Source: Bacteroidaceae bacterium (GTDB lineage: Bacteria > Bacteroidota > Bacteroidia > Bacteroidales > Bacteroidaceae). Taken from it: a stretch of 64,000 nucleotides of DNA. Position numbers and translations under genes: made by a program. The notes beneath the pieces are model-generated. The model saw nothing but the letters and a program-made list of their open reading frames with translations. It searched no databases and was not told where the DNA came from. The stretch is from NCBI GenBank assembly GCA_017631315.1, contig JAGBTN010000015.1, positions 219,936-283,935 of the forward strand, in the 5' to 3' direction. Below are positions 54,248-63,910 of the stretch, piece after piece (within the stretch, counting starts at the first letter, position 1; the number at the start of each line of letters is the position of its first letter).

Positions 54248-55359
54248 TGATAACTCAAGACCAACTAAAAGAAGTCAAGGAGCGCACCGAACAACTCAAC
54301 CGCTACCTCGACATCGATTCGAAGAAAATACAGTACGAAGAAGAACAGCTCCGCACGCAGGCTCCAGGTTTCTGGGACGACCAGAAGCGTGCCGAGGCAC
54401 AGATGAAACTCGTAAAGGGACTGGAGAAGTGGATTAAGGGCTATGCCGAAGTCAAGACGCTCTGCGACGAACTGGACACGGCCTTCGAGTTCTACAAGGA
54501 GGAACTCGTCACCGAAGAGGAGGTGGACGCACTCTACGCCAAGACCATCGCTGCTATCGAAGAACTGGAACTGAAGAACATGCTGCGTCGCGAGGAAGAC
54601 TCGATGGACGCTGTCCTCAAGATAAACTCGGGTGCAGGCGGCACCGAAGCACAGGACTGGGCACAGATGCTGATGCGAATGTATATGCGTTATGCCGAGA
54701 CGCACGGCTACAAGTGTGTGGTGAGCAACTTGCTCGAAGGCGACGATGCAGGCATAAAGTCGTGCACGCTCGAGATTCAAGGCGAGTTCGCCTACGGCTA
54801 TCTGAAGAGCGAGAACGGTGTTCATCGCCTGGTTCGCGTCTCTCCGTACAATGCCCAGGGCAAGCGCATGACGAGTTTTGCCAGTGTTTTCGTGACGCCA
54901 CTCGTGGACGATACCATCGAAGTGAACATCGAACAGGCTCGCATCTCTTGGGATACGTTCCGCAGTTCGGGTGCCGGCGGACAGAATGTGAACAAGGTGG
55001 AGTCGGGCGTTCGCCTGCGCTACCAGTACAAGGACCCATATACGGGCGAGGAAGAGGAAATCCTCATCGAGAACACTGAGACGCGCGACCAGCCGAAGAA
55101 CAAGGAGAACGCCATGCGACTGCTGCGCTCCATGCTCTACGACAAAGAGTTGAAGCACCGTATGGCCGAGCAGGCGAAGGTGGAAGCGGGCAAGAAGAAG
55201 ATTGAATGGGGCAGCCAAATCAGGAGTTATGTCTTCGACGACCGTCGCGTCAAGGACCACCGTACCGGCCACCAGACCAGCGATGTGGGTGGAGTGATGG
55301 ACGGCGACATCGATGCCTTCATCAAGGCCTTCCTCATGGAGTTCTCCGAGGGGGAATAG
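54247..55359 (+). CDS. prfB: Peptide chain release factor 2, without programmed frameshift
   Basis: A 370-aa release factor recognising UGA/UAA. The peptidyl-tRNA hydrolysis motif GGQ is at 244-246 (SSGAGGQNVNKVES). The stop-codon tripeptide position reads SPY (199-201) where the E. coli-type RF2 has SPF. The reading frame is continuous: at the place where most prfB genes carry an in-frame UGA and a slippery CTT there is CTC GAC (RYLDIDSKK), so no frameshift control exists. Confidence 0.95.
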   Translation: MITQDQLKEVKERTEQLNRYLDIDSKKIQYEEEQLRTQAPGFWDDQKRAEAQMKLVKGLEKWIKGYAEVKTLCDELDTAFEFYKEELVTEEEVDALYAKTIAAIEELELKNMLRREEDSMDAVLKINSGAGGTEAQDWAQMLMRMYMRYAETHGYKCVVSNLLEGDDAGIKSCTLEIQGEFAYGYLKSENGVHRLVRVSPYNAQGKRMTSFASVFVTPLVDDTIEVNIEQARISWDTFRSSGAGGQNVNKVESGVRLRYQYKDPYTGEEEEILIENTETRDQPKNKENAMRLLRSMLYDKELKHRMAEQAKVEAGKKKIEWGSQIRSYVFDDRRVKDHRTGHQTSDVGGVMDGDIDAFIKAFLMEFSEGE

Positions 55360-55389
55360 TCCGTCGAACACCATTCAACGCTATCTGCC

Positions 55390-55878
55390 ATGCCTCTTTT
55401 CGAAATAGAACGCAAGTTTCTCGTCACAGGCGACTTCCGTCCGTATGCCACTGGCTCTACACGCATCGCACAGGGCTACATCGCCTCTGGCGGAGGGCGC
55501 ACCGTGCGTGTCCGTATTCGTGGCGAAAAAGGCTATCTCACCATCAAGGGTCCGAGCAACAAAGCTGGCCTGGGACGATTCGAATGGGAGAAAGAAATCC
55601 CGTTGGACGAAGCCGAAGCGCTCATGGGCATCTGCGAACCGGGCATCATACGCAAGACACGATGGCTCGTTCCCTCGGAGGACGGGCGTCACACCTGGGA
55701 GATAGATGTCTTCGAAGGCGAAAACGATGGGCTGATTATGGCTGAAATAGAACTCGGAAGCGAAGACGAAACGTTCGAAATACCCCATTTCATCGGAAAA
55801 GAAGTCACTGGCGACCGCCGCTACTACAACAGCCACATGCGCCAGTATCCCTACCGCTTGTGGAAAGACCAACAATAG
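55390..55878 (+). CDS. CYTH domain protein
   Basis: A 162-aa triphosphate-tunnel metalloenzyme-like protein. It opens with the signature EIERKFLV and has alternating charged strands (TVRVRIRGEKGYLTIKG, EKEIPLDEAEAL, WEIDVFEGENDGLIMAEIEL). Bacterial relatives hydrolyse inorganic triphosphate; the activity here is inferred. It follows prfB by 30 nt and may share its transcript. Confidence 0.88.
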   Translation: MPLFEIERKFLVTGDFRPYATGSTRIAQGYIASGGGRTVRVRIRGEKGYLTIKGPSNKAGLGRFEWEKEIPLDEAEALMGICEPGIIRKTRWLVPSEDGRHTWEIDVFEGENDGLIMAEIELGSEDETFEIPHFIGKEVTGDRRYYNSHMRQYPYRLWKDQQ

Positions 55879-55914
55879 AACCGGAAACAACCCTTTAGGC
55901 TTTACACAAAAATA

Positions 55915-56000
55915 GGTTAACCTTTCTGCTAATAATGGTTAACCTTTACGACGATAATGGTTAAGCATTCTGCCAATAATGCTTAACCTTTATTTTTTGC
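55915..56000. repeat. 22-nt-period array, locus 8 (family R1)
   Basis: Cores at 55915, 55937, 55959 and 55981 (GGTTAACC, GGTTAACC, GGTTAAGC, GCTTAACC), exactly 22 nt apart. It fills the gap between the convergent CYTH and small-peptide genes and ends directly against the small-peptide stop codon at 56001. Confidence 0.92.
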
Positions 56001-56189
56001 CTACCACTGCTCGTCCCAAACATCGGTTCCCTTCACGAACTGATTGCCCTCGGCATCGTTCGTCGGCTCACGGTCGGCAACAGAACTTCCGTCGGTAATA
56101 CCCGACGCATTTCCCGAGGCTGCCAGAAACATTTCGTGCAGTCCGAATTCAACAGCAAAAGCAGAGGGCGAAGTATAAGGCTTTCTCAT
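56001..56189 (-). CDS. 62-aa orphan peptide of the YxxP...WDxxW type
   Basis: Reads MRKPYTSPSAFAVEFGLHEM, then FLAASGNASGI, an acidic Asp/Glu/Gly stretch, and ends FVKGTDVWDEQW. Short proteins with this plan (basic start, YxxP, a hydrophobic segment ending in AASG, acidic middle, VWDxxW end) are, from memory, common as unannotated ORFs in Prevotella; no function is known to me. It starts 13 nt after the stop of the 389-aa secreted protein gene, suggesting co-transcription with it. Confidence 0.7.
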   Translation of the reverse strand: MRKPYTSPSAFAVEFGLHEMFLAASGNASGITDGSSVADREPTNDAEGNQFVKGTDVWDEQW

Positions 56190-56202
56190 TGTTTCAGGAA
56201 AC

Positions 56203-57372
56203 TCATTTGCCCACATACTTTTTGCCATCCTTGATGTATATGCCACGCAAGGATGTGCCCGAACGCAGGCCGGCAAGGTTATAGAAATCGCCCATTTCAT
56301 CGGGCGTTTCGGCAATGGTGCGGATTGCATCTTCGTCGGCTGCCCCGTCGAGAACAAAGCCCTTTGCTCCGCTCGAGGCGGACGGCACAGCCAGATATGC
56401 CGTACCACTCTTGCAGGAGAACGCACCGCCATCGGCCGAACCCCAATAGAAGCCGAGTGCCGTTTTGCCATCGAAGTCATCGTAAGCCAACTTGTAGAAC
56501 CTGGCATTGCCAGTCATCGGCTGGGAGGCAGAGCACAGCATATTGTCGGACAAGGCATCGGGCATCTCGCCATCGAGTGTATAATATGCCACCTCGCCGC
56601 TCTGCGAAGAAAGCAGCACACCAGTGTTTGCCGGCACATAACGTCCGCTCCTGCCACAACCGTTCTGCACCGCCAGCGGCGACACACACAAGAGTCCATC
56701 GACAACAGACACCTTGCTCACCGTCACCTCCTCGGGGAAGAAGGTTGCCTTCCCACTGCTGAAAGTCGCATAGTTCAAGCCTCCGCTCTGCGCAGGCAAT
56801 GTGAGGCCGTCCTCCGCCATGATGATGTCTATCCGGTGGAGCATGACGAAGTTGGTGTTGTGGGCCTTTATCTGCAACTGACGCACCTGCTTGTTTATAT
56901 CGACAGCCGGCAGCATATAGCCCAAAGAACCTGGGGTGGAAGAGTCATACGCCAAGATGTCGGCATAACTTATCTTTTGGGACAAGTTGCTTACATTGAC
57001 CTGCAAATCACTATCCGTGTCGGATGTTTCCCTCGAAGCATAGACAACAACCCTCTCAATAGACTTGTTGCTGATTTCTGCGCTCAAGGAAAAAGTTACA
57101 AAGGCAAAACCACTACCAGTCTCCTTGCCTATACGAAGACCACAACCGGCATTGTCATAAAAACAATCTGCAATGCTAATCTCCGTAATATAAGACGCCC
57201 CTGCACTGCAAAAATCGTTGGCAGACATAGCATCCTTAAGCGAAGTTTCTATCAATCCGCCGCTTTTCGCTCCACGATTGAAGTCGATGCTATAGACTTC
57301 TGCATACAAAGAAACGGGCAGAAGCATCAGCAAGACACAAATAAGCCTTAACGAATGCACCGCCCGTCTCAT
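56203..57372 (-). CDS. Secreted beta-rich protein with T9SS-like C-terminus
   Basis: A 389-aa exported protein (signal peptide MRRAVHSLRLICVLLMLLPVSLYA). Beta-rich, Ser/Gly-rich body without catalytic motifs; the segment YVPANTGVLLSSQSGEVAYYTLDG and the end FYNLAGLRSGTSLRGIYIKDGKKYVGK (the typical sorting-domain turn, here as its last 27 residues) resemble Prevotella surface proteins. It follows metG by 13 nt on the same strand and precedes the small peptide gene. Confidence 0.75.
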   Translation of the reverse strand: MRRAVHSLRLICVLLMLLPVSLYAEVYSIDFNRGAKSGGLIETSLKDAMSANDFCSAGASYITEISIADCFYDNAGCGLRIGKETGSGFAFVTFSLSAEISNKSIERVVVYASRETSDTDSDLQVNVSNLSQKISYADILAYDSSTPGSLGYMLPAVDINKQVRQLQIKAHNTNFVMLHRIDIIMAEDGLTLPAQSGGLNYATFSSGKATFFPEEVTVSKVSVVDGLLCVSPLAVQNGCGRSGRYVPANTGVLLSSQSGEVAYYTLDGEMPDALSDNMLCSASQPMTGNARFYKLAYDDFDGKTALGFYWGSADGGAFSCKSGTAYLAVPSASSGAKGFVLDGAADEDAIRTIAETPDEMGDFYNLAGLRSGTSLRGIYIKDGKKYVGK

Positions 57373-57385
57373 ATCCGTATTTCTT

Positions 57386-59443
57386 TTATCCTACTTGGCT
57401 GCCCCCCTTCACGTCGTCGATAGTCGTCGTAACGCTGAGGTCGCCATTGTAATTCACTGCACTGAGAATCATGCCCTGGCTCTCCTCGCCCATCATTTGA
57501 CGAGGCGCAAAATTGGCGATGAAAAGGACTCTTTTGCCCACCAACTGCTCTGGCTCATACCACTGGGCAATGCCACTCAGGATGGTTCTGTCTTGGCCGC
57601 TGCCGTCGTCGAGAGTGAACTTCAGGAGTTTCTTGCTCTTCTTAATCTTCTCGCAACTCTTGACAAGACCGACACGTATGTCGAGCTTCTCGAAGTCCTC
57701 AAAAGAAACCGTCGGCTTCACTGGCGCAGCCTTGTAGGCAGCCGCCTCGTTCTGCTTAACAACGTCCTCGAGCTTCTTCTTCTGCGCAGCCACAACCTCG
57801 TCTTCTATCTTGGTGAACAGCAACTCGGGCTTTGGCAACTCCCTGCCCGCAGCCATAATGTCAGTGCGGCCAAGGTCTTCCCATGAGAACGTATCGAGAG
57901 CTATCATCTCTCTCAAACGCTTGCTGCTGAAAGGCAGGAAAGGCTCGAAAGCAATAGCAAGGTTGGCAGTTATCTGCAGACTGAGGTTGATGATGGTCTT
58001 CACACGCTCCGGATCGGTCTTGACAACCTTCCAGGGCTCACAGTCCGCAATATACTTGTTGCCGATACGGGCAAGGTTCATCGCCTCCTTCTGTGCTTCG
58101 CGGAACTTGAAACCCTCAAGCAACTGCTCCAGTCTCGCCTTGACATCCTGGAACTCAGCCAGCGTCTCCTTATCATAATCGTTCAGCTCTCCACACTCGG
58201 GCACACGGCCCTCGTAGTACTTCTGCGTAAGTTGCAAAGCACGATTCACAAAGTTGCCATAAACAGCAACGAGTTCATTGTTGCAACGAGCCTGGAAATC
58301 GTCCCAGGTAAAGTCATTGTCCTTCGTCTCTGGAGCATTGGCCGTAAGCACATAACGCAACTCGTCCTGGCGATTAGGCAACTCGTCGAGGTACTCGTTA
58401 AGCCATACCGCATAGTTCTTCGACGTGCTGATTTTGTTACCCTCAAGGTTGAGAAACTCATTGCTGGGCACGTTGTCTGGCAAAATATAATCACCATGCG
58501 CCTTGAGCATTGCAGGGAAGACAATACAATGGAAGACGATATTGTCCTTTCCGATGAAATGGACCAATCTTGTCTCCTCATCCTTCCACCACTTCTCCCA
58601 GCTTCCCAACTCCGGACGAGCATCACAAAGTTCCTTGGTATTGCTGATGTAACCAATGGGAGCATCAAACCAAACATAAAGAACCTTGCCGTCCGCACCT
58701 TCTACGGGCACAGGAATACCCCAATCAAGGTCACGCGTCACAGCACGAGGACGAAGTCCGCCATCGAGCCAACTCTTGCACTGTCCGTAAACATTGCTGC
58801 GCCATTCCTTGTGATCCTCAAGTATCCACTTCTCAAGCCACTGCTGGTCCTTGTCCAAAGGCAAATACCAATGCCTCGTAGGCTTCTTGACAAGAGGATT
58901 ACCAGTCTCTGCATTATAGGGATTAATCAGTTCCTCGGGAGAAAGAGTGGCACCACACTTCTCGCACTGATCACCATAAGCCTCGGGAGCATGGCAGCGC
59001 GGACACTCGCCACGAATGTTGCGGTCTGTAAGGAAATGACCAGTCTGTTCGTCAAAGAACTGCTCACTAACCTGCTCCACAAACTTGCCTTCGTCATAAA
59101 GCTTACGGAAAAAGTCGCTCGCCAGCTTATGGTGCGTATCGCTCGTAGTACGGCTATAAACGTCGAACGAAATACCAAAACGCTCGAAACTGTCCTTAAT
59201 AAGATAATGATAGCGGTCAACCACCTCCTGAACCGATATGCCTTCCTTGCGGGCACGAATGGTTACGGGCACACCATGCTCGTCGCTACCACCGATGAAC
59301 AAACATTCGCGTCCCTTCAAACGAAGGTAGCGCGCATAGATATCAGCGGGCACATAAACACCTGCCAAATGACCAATATGTACAGGTCCGTTTGCATAAG
59401 GCAAAGCAGATGTAATGGTTGTTCTCTTGAATTGTTTTCCCAT
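57386..59443 (-). CDS. metG: Methionyl-tRNA synthetase
   Basis: About 685 aa. Class I signatures are present: the HIGH equivalent is HIGH itself in [11 protein letters not shown], and the KMSKS loop appears as KISTSKN. A CxxC zinc knuckle pair (CPRCH, CEKCG) and a C-terminal tRNA-binding/dimerisation OB domain ([15 protein letters not shown]) complete the long form of the enzyme. MGKQFKRTT is the start; a TTG ten codons earlier overlaps the probable -7 element (59478-59471). Confidence 0.96.
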   Translation of the reverse strand: MGKQFKRTTITSALPYANGPVHIGHLAGVYVPADIYARYLRLKGRECLFIGGSDEHGVPVTIRARKEGISVQEVVDRYHYLIKDSFERFGISFDVYSRTTSDTHHKLASDFFRKLYDEGKFVEQVSEQFFDEQTGHFLTDRNIRGECPRCHAPEAYGDQCEKCGATLSPEELINPYNAETGNPLVKKPTRHWYLPLDKDQQWLEKWILEDHKEWRSNVYGQCKSWLDGGLRPRAVTRDLDWGIPVPVEGADGKVLYVWFDAPIGYISNTKELCDARPELGSWEKWWKDEETRLVHFIGKDNIVFHCIVFPAMLKAHGDYILPDNVPSNEFLNLEGNKISTSKNYAVWLNEYLDELPNRQDELRYVLTANAPETKDNDFTWDDFQARCNNELVAVYGNFVNRALQLTQKYYEGRVPECGELNDYDKETLAEFQDVKARLEQLLEGFKFREAQKEAMNLARIGNKYIADCEPWKVVKTDPERVKTIINLSLQITANLAIAFEPFLPFSSKRLREMIALDTFSWEDLGRTDIMAAGRELPKPELLFTKIEDEVVAAQKKKLEDVVKQNEAAAYKAAPVKPTVSFEDFEKLDIRVGLVKSCEKIKKSKKLLKFTLDDGSGQDRTILSGIAQWYEPEQLVGKRVLFIANFAPRQMMGEESQGMILSAVNYNGDLSVTTTIDDVKGGSQVG

Positions 59444-59470
59444 GTGAGAGATTCTGTATATTTTTCTGCA

Positions 59471-59478
59471 CAAAAATA
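59471..59478 (-). promoter_or_regulatory. Promoter -7 element for metG
   Basis: Reads TATTTTTG on the minus strand, 28 nt before the metG start. Confidence 0.5.
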
Positions 59479-59540
59479 CAACTTTTTTTGCATTTAGCAG
59501 GCAAAAGAGCTGTTTTTTTTCTTGCAGAACCTATTACATG

Positions 59541-62423
59541 TTATTTACGTGTCAAAAGCAAATAATTAAAGCCTATAAGTTTTCCTGTTCCAGAAATACC
59601 TCCACCCACAAGACGCATACGCAGTTTGAGAGTTCCTGCCTCGATGGAATGGTTGCCAAGATCTATGGTCTGCATCTTCTCTGTCTGGTTTGTTGATTCG
59701 TCTATATCGTTCCCCAGTCGTTCCTCTGTTCCATCGGAACGCACCAAAGAGAAGCGGGCTGTACCTCGACTGGACTTGGAAAGTTTGTAGTTCAGTTTGA
59801 AGTTGAAGTTGCCACTCACAGGAACAGGAAAAGAATAGGTGACATAATCGCCAACGGCTTTCATGGTTGCGACACTACTATAACCTCCCTCCGAATCTGG
59901 ATTTCCATTGAAAAAGGAACTGATTGTTATCTGACTATTAGATTTCTCTACCGCATCTTGATAGTCTTCGGGCTCAAAACGGAGCGATGTTATGTTTGCT
60001 CCCGGGTAAGGAATGTCGTTATTTACCACATTGGATATGGTCGTTTGCGACTTTCCTTCGCTGTCCATGGGAACGAGAAGTCGCATGGAATCGTTTATCT
60101 TTGGGTCATAAACGACGATGGATGCTTCTGTGTCTGGTGTTCCTTCGGCTTGAATACAGAGTGAGCCGTCGGGCAATATGGTTTCGGTGTATGACTGTAC
60201 TCCTTGGTCTGCGAAGAGTACTTGCAAGTCGTCGTGTGTGTATTCCTGAATCCAGAATGCTTTTGCGGGAGAGGAGTTTTGTGCCATATTAACGGGTAAT
60301 CCTTGTCGGTTGAGTTCCTCTCCACTGAATGTGCCTACGAAGGCGTAGGTGAACACACCGGTGTCGTCTAACGTTACGTCTTCTACGGCATATTGTTTGG
60401 CACTGTCCAACCAGCGTAGAGGATAACGAACTGTCTCGGAACTAAGTAGGTTTCCTCCTCCGTTTGTTGCATAAACGAGGGCACGATCCTTGGTTTCTGT
60501 GGTGTACATCCAGATGTATGGACCGACATTTGGTTTCCATTGTGAGGCGTCGTTGGCATTGAAACCTTCGCCTAACCATACTGGACGCACCATGCCGTCG
60601 GTAAGTGTGCGGACTCGTGGGCTGCGTCGCCAGGCATTCAGTTGCCCCATTCTTGCCACTCCTTCCTTGTCCCAGTTGGTTGGGAAGGTTTTCGATTTTA
60701 TGTTACGGGCACTGAGTAGTGCATAGAGTTCATCGGTCTTTGTTGTCGGTTCGCCGCCCACATAGACGGCAGAGAGAGGCAGATGCCCGAAATGATTTCC
60801 AAGGGCATCGATGCTTTTGTCTATTCCTGTGATGGTGAGCCATCCGTTGTTTACGATGTGGAGCAGTTCTGTGTTGCGGTCGCCTTGCGTGGGGTAGATG
60901 TCCACCTCGCTTGTCACCTTGACTTCGTATTGGGGATGTTGTGAGACTATTTGGTTCATCATGTCTCTGCTCCTGACGAGTTTTCGATACACATTATCGC
61001 CGGGCATGCTGTAGTCTGTGGCGTCGAGGTTCTGCCAATACTGTGTCAGGTCCACTGCTTGATGGCTAAGATTGTAGAGGCTTATCATTGACTCTATTTT
61101 CTGCCTCTTGGCTTCGAGGACGGCCGGATCGGCGAGGTCGTTGCCTGCATTGTGGTTGCCTCCGCTGTTGCTGTACCATAGTCCCAGGCGAAGACCGGCA
61201 TTTTTCACCTGACGGGCGAAGGAAGTCATGTTTGGAATGCCTGGAGTGTTCGATGTTATTGGGTCGCGAGAGAGTCCGTCGTTGTTCAGTCCTTTACCAT
61301 CGGCAGTGCTGTTGTTCCATCCGTCGTCGATGAGCAGCATGTCGTAGCCGGCCTGTTTTGCCAACGGAAAGACGGTTCTGGTGAAGTATGTTGTGGTGCG
61401 GTTGCCGTTTGTGAACCAGTCCCAGTCGTTTATCATGAAGGATGTTGTGGTGTGGTGGTATTGGAAACGGCGACGCAGGTGCTCCTCTACGGCCATTTTT
61501 CCGTCGACGATATCGCCTTGGAAAACGGTCATATTGACGCCGATGTACTCGAATTCTTCATTCGGTCGCAGTTGGAGTTGCAGGGATTCGGGGCATGTCT
61601 TCACGGTGACGTAGCGTCTGTTTGCCGTACTCCATGCAGTGGAAACGGCAATGGGGCGCAGCATGTATTCGTACGCGGGCGACTCTCTGCTGCCACTCAC
61701 TTCTGGACCATATTGTGTCTTCCAGTTGGTTTCGGGTGCAAGATACCAGCCATGTCCTTGACTATAAAGGCAGATAAAGCAGCGTGCCACGCCTTTGCCC
61801 CGATTGGCGGTTGGCGGTTCGTTTATGTTTACCTGAGTGCTCTTCCATGCGCCCTCTTCGAAGTAGTGTAGCCAGTGCGTCTGATTGGGGAAATCCAGGC
61901 GGATGACTTCGCTGTTTTCGATGAGGATGTCGTGTGTTGAAGTCAGGTTTTTCAGGTAGGTTTGAAAGTGTACTCCCGAGCCTCCGTCGTAGATCTTGAA
62001 CCGAAGCCTCGCCTGCATCTGTTCTCGGCGAAGGACAATATCGAGTTGTTTGCCAAGGTGTTCGCCGCCGGCGGCTTCCGGCAGGAGTATGTCTGCAACG
62101 TCTGTGCTGGCCAACTCCCATTCTGCATCGCTGGCGCGGAAGGTGAAGTTGGTTGTCGCCTGCTGCGGAGTGAGTGCCAGGAGGCGGCCGGTATAGGTGA
62201 AGAGCAGGCTGCTGCCCTGAGTGAGCGAGGTGTTTGCCGCCTTATTATATACCTCTTGCAGGGAGATGCCACTGCCCTGCTGAAAGGACAACTTCAGGCG
62301 CAAGACATCGTTCTCCAGCACCCATTCCTGGCCTGCCATCGTTACGGAACTCTGCGCCGCAGCGGCACTCATGCAAAAGCCCAGCATGCAGAGCAAAAGG
62401 GTTGCTATCTTACGGATAATCAT
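59541..62423 (-). CDS. Secreted GH36-like alpha-galactosidase family protein with C-terminal carbohydrate-binding module
   Basis: A 960-aa exported protein (signal peptide MIIRKIATLLLCMLGFCMSAAA). An N-terminal beta-sandwich, then a TIM barrel with YDMLLIDDGWNNS and LRLGLWYSNSGGNH, which recall clan GH-D (GH36/GH27/GH97-like) enzymes, then about 140 C-terminal residues (FEPEDYQDAVEKSN, YVTYSFPVPVSGNFNFKLNY) resembling a CBM6/35 sugar-binding module. I cannot name the catalytic residues with confidence. Second gene of a two-gene operon with the beta-helix protein. Confidence 0.75.
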   Translation of the reverse strand: MIIRKIATLLLCMLGFCMSAAAAQSSVTMAGQEWVLENDVLRLKLSFQQGSGISLQEVYNKAANTSLTQGSSLLFTYTGRLLALTPQQATTNFTFRASDAEWELASTDVADILLPEAAGGEHLGKQLDIVLRREQMQARLRFKIYDGGSGVHFQTYLKNLTSTHDILIENSEVIRLDFPNQTHWLHYFEEGAWKSTQVNINEPPTANRGKGVARCFICLYSQGHGWYLAPETNWKTQYGPEVSGSRESPAYEYMLRPIAVSTAWSTANRRYVTVKTCPESLQLQLRPNEEFEYIGVNMTVFQGDIVDGKMAVEEHLRRRFQYHHTTTSFMINDWDWFTNGNRTTTYFTRTVFPLAKQAGYDMLLIDDGWNNSTADGKGLNNDGLSRDPITSNTPGIPNMTSFARQVKNAGLRLGLWYSNSGGNHNAGNDLADPAVLEAKRQKIESMISLYNLSHQAVDLTQYWQNLDATDYSMPGDNVYRKLVRSRDMMNQIVSQHPQYEVKVTSEVDIYPTQGDRNTELLHIVNNGWLTITGIDKSIDALGNHFGHLPLSAVYVGGEPTTKTDELYALLSARNIKSKTFPTNWDKEGVARMGQLNAWRRSPRVRTLTDGMVRPVWLGEGFNANDASQWKPNVGPYIWMYTTETKDRALVYATNGGGNLLSSETVRYPLRWLDSAKQYAVEDVTLDDTGVFTYAFVGTFSGEELNRQGLPVNMAQNSSPAKAFWIQEYTHDDLQVLFADQGVQSYTETILPDGSLCIQAEGTPDTEASIVVYDPKINDSMRLLVPMDSEGKSQTTISNVVNNDIPYPGANITSLRFEPEDYQDAVEKSNSQITISSFFNGNPDSEGGYSSVATMKAVGDYVTYSFPVPVSGNFNFKLNYKLSKSSRGTARFSLVRSDGTEERLGNDIDESTNQTEKMQTIDLGNHSIEAGTLKLRMRLVGGGISGTGKLIGFNYLLLTRK

Positions 62424-62435
62424 AGTATTCGGATA

Positions 62436-63542
62436 TTATTTGAGAGGTATGTTCATGTCGTTTCTTGCCATGAAGTAGAGACGCGCCTTGTCGTCGATGT
62501 CGAGGATGAGTACCTCACCTTCCGCATGAATATCCTCGTCTTCGGCTGCCGTATTATTGCTCACCATACAGCCGCTCAGCGTGCTGCCGGAAGTGGCATA
62601 AACGCCGCCTCCCACCCCTTCGGCAGACGTCAGCGTCACACTCCGTACGGGACGGATGCGACAATAGCCCAACGCACTCAGCCTACCGCTCTGCGCATTG
62701 GTCGTATGCAGGCAGTAAGCCACCGGTTTGCCACTCTCTGTGGCAGTGTTCGAGGCCCAGTAACGTTTGCCCGACAGCACATCGTTTCCGCTGATTTTCA
62801 ACTTGTTTTCCAAGAGATAATACGATGGCGAGAAAGCATATAGCCCGTCGCCCACAGCCGAAGTCAAGTAGAGCAACTCACTGTTGGAAGGCAATCGCCA
62901 GTCGCTCTTGCCGCCTTCGCTGCATTGCGACACAGCCTCCTTGCCACGCGTATGCTGATAGTGGCGGCCATAGTCAACAGGACTCATTATGACAGCCCTC
63001 CGTGTCGAGGCATTAACAAAGAGCACCAAGCCGCCTTCCTGCGGCAGATATTCGCCCACAGCCGGCATCCCGGCACCATTATCCTCGATGATACAATTGC
63101 GCAGAACACCATTCCGACGAAGCAACACGCCGGCCCCCATCTGCCCAATCCCCTGAGTAATGGCAAAACCATCCCAGGCAGAAGGCAAATCATAGTCCGT
63201 CGGCTGCTCGAGCACCCTATACAAATGCTTGCCGCAGAGGACACTGCGCTGCGAACTATACATCGGCAAAAGACGCTGCTGCTCAGACGTTTCCGTTCCA
63301 AGAAAACCACCCAACACCGTCACACCCTCAGGCATCAGAAAACCACCATAATAGGTCCCCACAGCCACCCAAACAGAGTCGCCGGCAGAACAGCACAACA
63401 GAGCCGAACACAGGTCGCTCGTCGCCGACTCCCACGAACTGCCATCAGCCCACAAAGTGCCCGCCTCGCTGACATAAACACGCTTCGCATCAGCAAAACA
63501 GGACACAAAACACAGCAGAAAAGAAAACAAAAAATGTCTCAT
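62436..63542 (-). CDS. Secreted beta-helix protein with an inserted DUF1566-like domain
   Basis: A 368-aa exported protein. N- and C-terminal parts are right-handed beta-helix repeats (GVTVLGGFLGTET, GVLRNCIIEDNG, GSTLSGCMVSNNTA). Between them, residues 175-300, sits a stretch with KSDWRLPSNSELLYL and RYWASNTATESGKPVAYCL, typical of DUF1566/Lcl or fibrobacter-type lectin-like domains. Probably surface-bound and glycan-related. It is 12 nt upstream of the GH36-like gene, with a promoter element at 63571-63564. Confidence 0.72.
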   Translation of the reverse strand: MRHFLFSFLLCFVSCFADAKRVYVSEAGTLWADGSSWESATSDLCSALLCCSAGDSVWVAVGTYYGGFLMPEGVTVLGGFLGTETSEQQRLLPMYSSQRSVLCGKHLYRVLEQPTDYDLPSAWDGFAITQGIGQMGAGVLLRRNGVLRNCIIEDNGAGMPAVGEYLPQEGGLVLFVNASTRRAVIMSPVDYGRHYQHTRGKEAVSQCSEGGKSDWRLPSNSELLYLTSAVGDGLYAFSPSYYLLENKLKISGNDVLSGKRYWASNTATESGKPVAYCLHTTNAQSGRLSALGYCRIRPVRSVTLTSAEGVGGGVYATSGSTLSGCMVSNNTAAEDEDIHAEGEVLILDIDDKARLYFMARNDMNIPLK

Positions 63543-63563
63543 CTATATACACAATAACAAACA

Positions 63564-63571
63564 CAAAGTTA
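63564..63571 (-). promoter_or_regulatory. Promoter -7 element for the beta-helix/GH36-like operon
   Basis: Reads TAACTTTG on the minus strand, 22 nt before the ATG. Confidence 0.65.
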
Positions 63572-63676
63572 CATTTTTTTCTCCTTAATGCAAAGAAAAT
63601 ATATACAATAATAACAAAAGCCGACAAAAACACTCCCAAGAACCCAAAAACAAGGGTTGTACCCCTCGTCCAAAAC

Positions 63677-63742
63677 CCTTAACCATTATCATCAAAAAGG
63701 TTAAGCATTATCGGCAGAAAGGTTAACCTTTTCCCGCAGAAG
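63677..63742. repeat. 22-nt-period array, locus 9 (family R1)
   Basis: Cores at 63677 (CCTTAACC), 63699 (GGTTAAGC) and 63721 (GGTTAACC). It lies between the rRNA operon terminator and the beta-helix operon promoter. Confidence 0.85.
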
Positions 63743-63861
63743 GATAAAGCACCTATATTCAGACGACTGAAGGCACATCAGACAAAGCAGCGCCACACAA
63801 GGCAAAAGAGCAAAACCCTCTCGACCGCCTGCCTGCGCAGACCGAGGACAACTGACGGCAA

Positions 63862-63901
63862 CAAAACAAAAAAGCCCTCCGAGATTGCTCTCGAAGGGCT
63901 T
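63862..63901 (-). terminator. rRNA operon terminator
   Basis: A 13-bp stem with one mismatch (63872-63884 with 63889-63901) and a 4-nt loop, followed on the minus strand by TTTTTTGTTTT. Confidence 0.88.
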
Positions 63902-63910
63902 CACTGAAAA

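Noticed and set aside
56001-56507. A 168-codon frame running from inside the 389-aa protein gene
   Set aside because: Its first 106 codons are a shadow of that gene; only the last 62, from the ATG at 56189, form the distinct small peptide.
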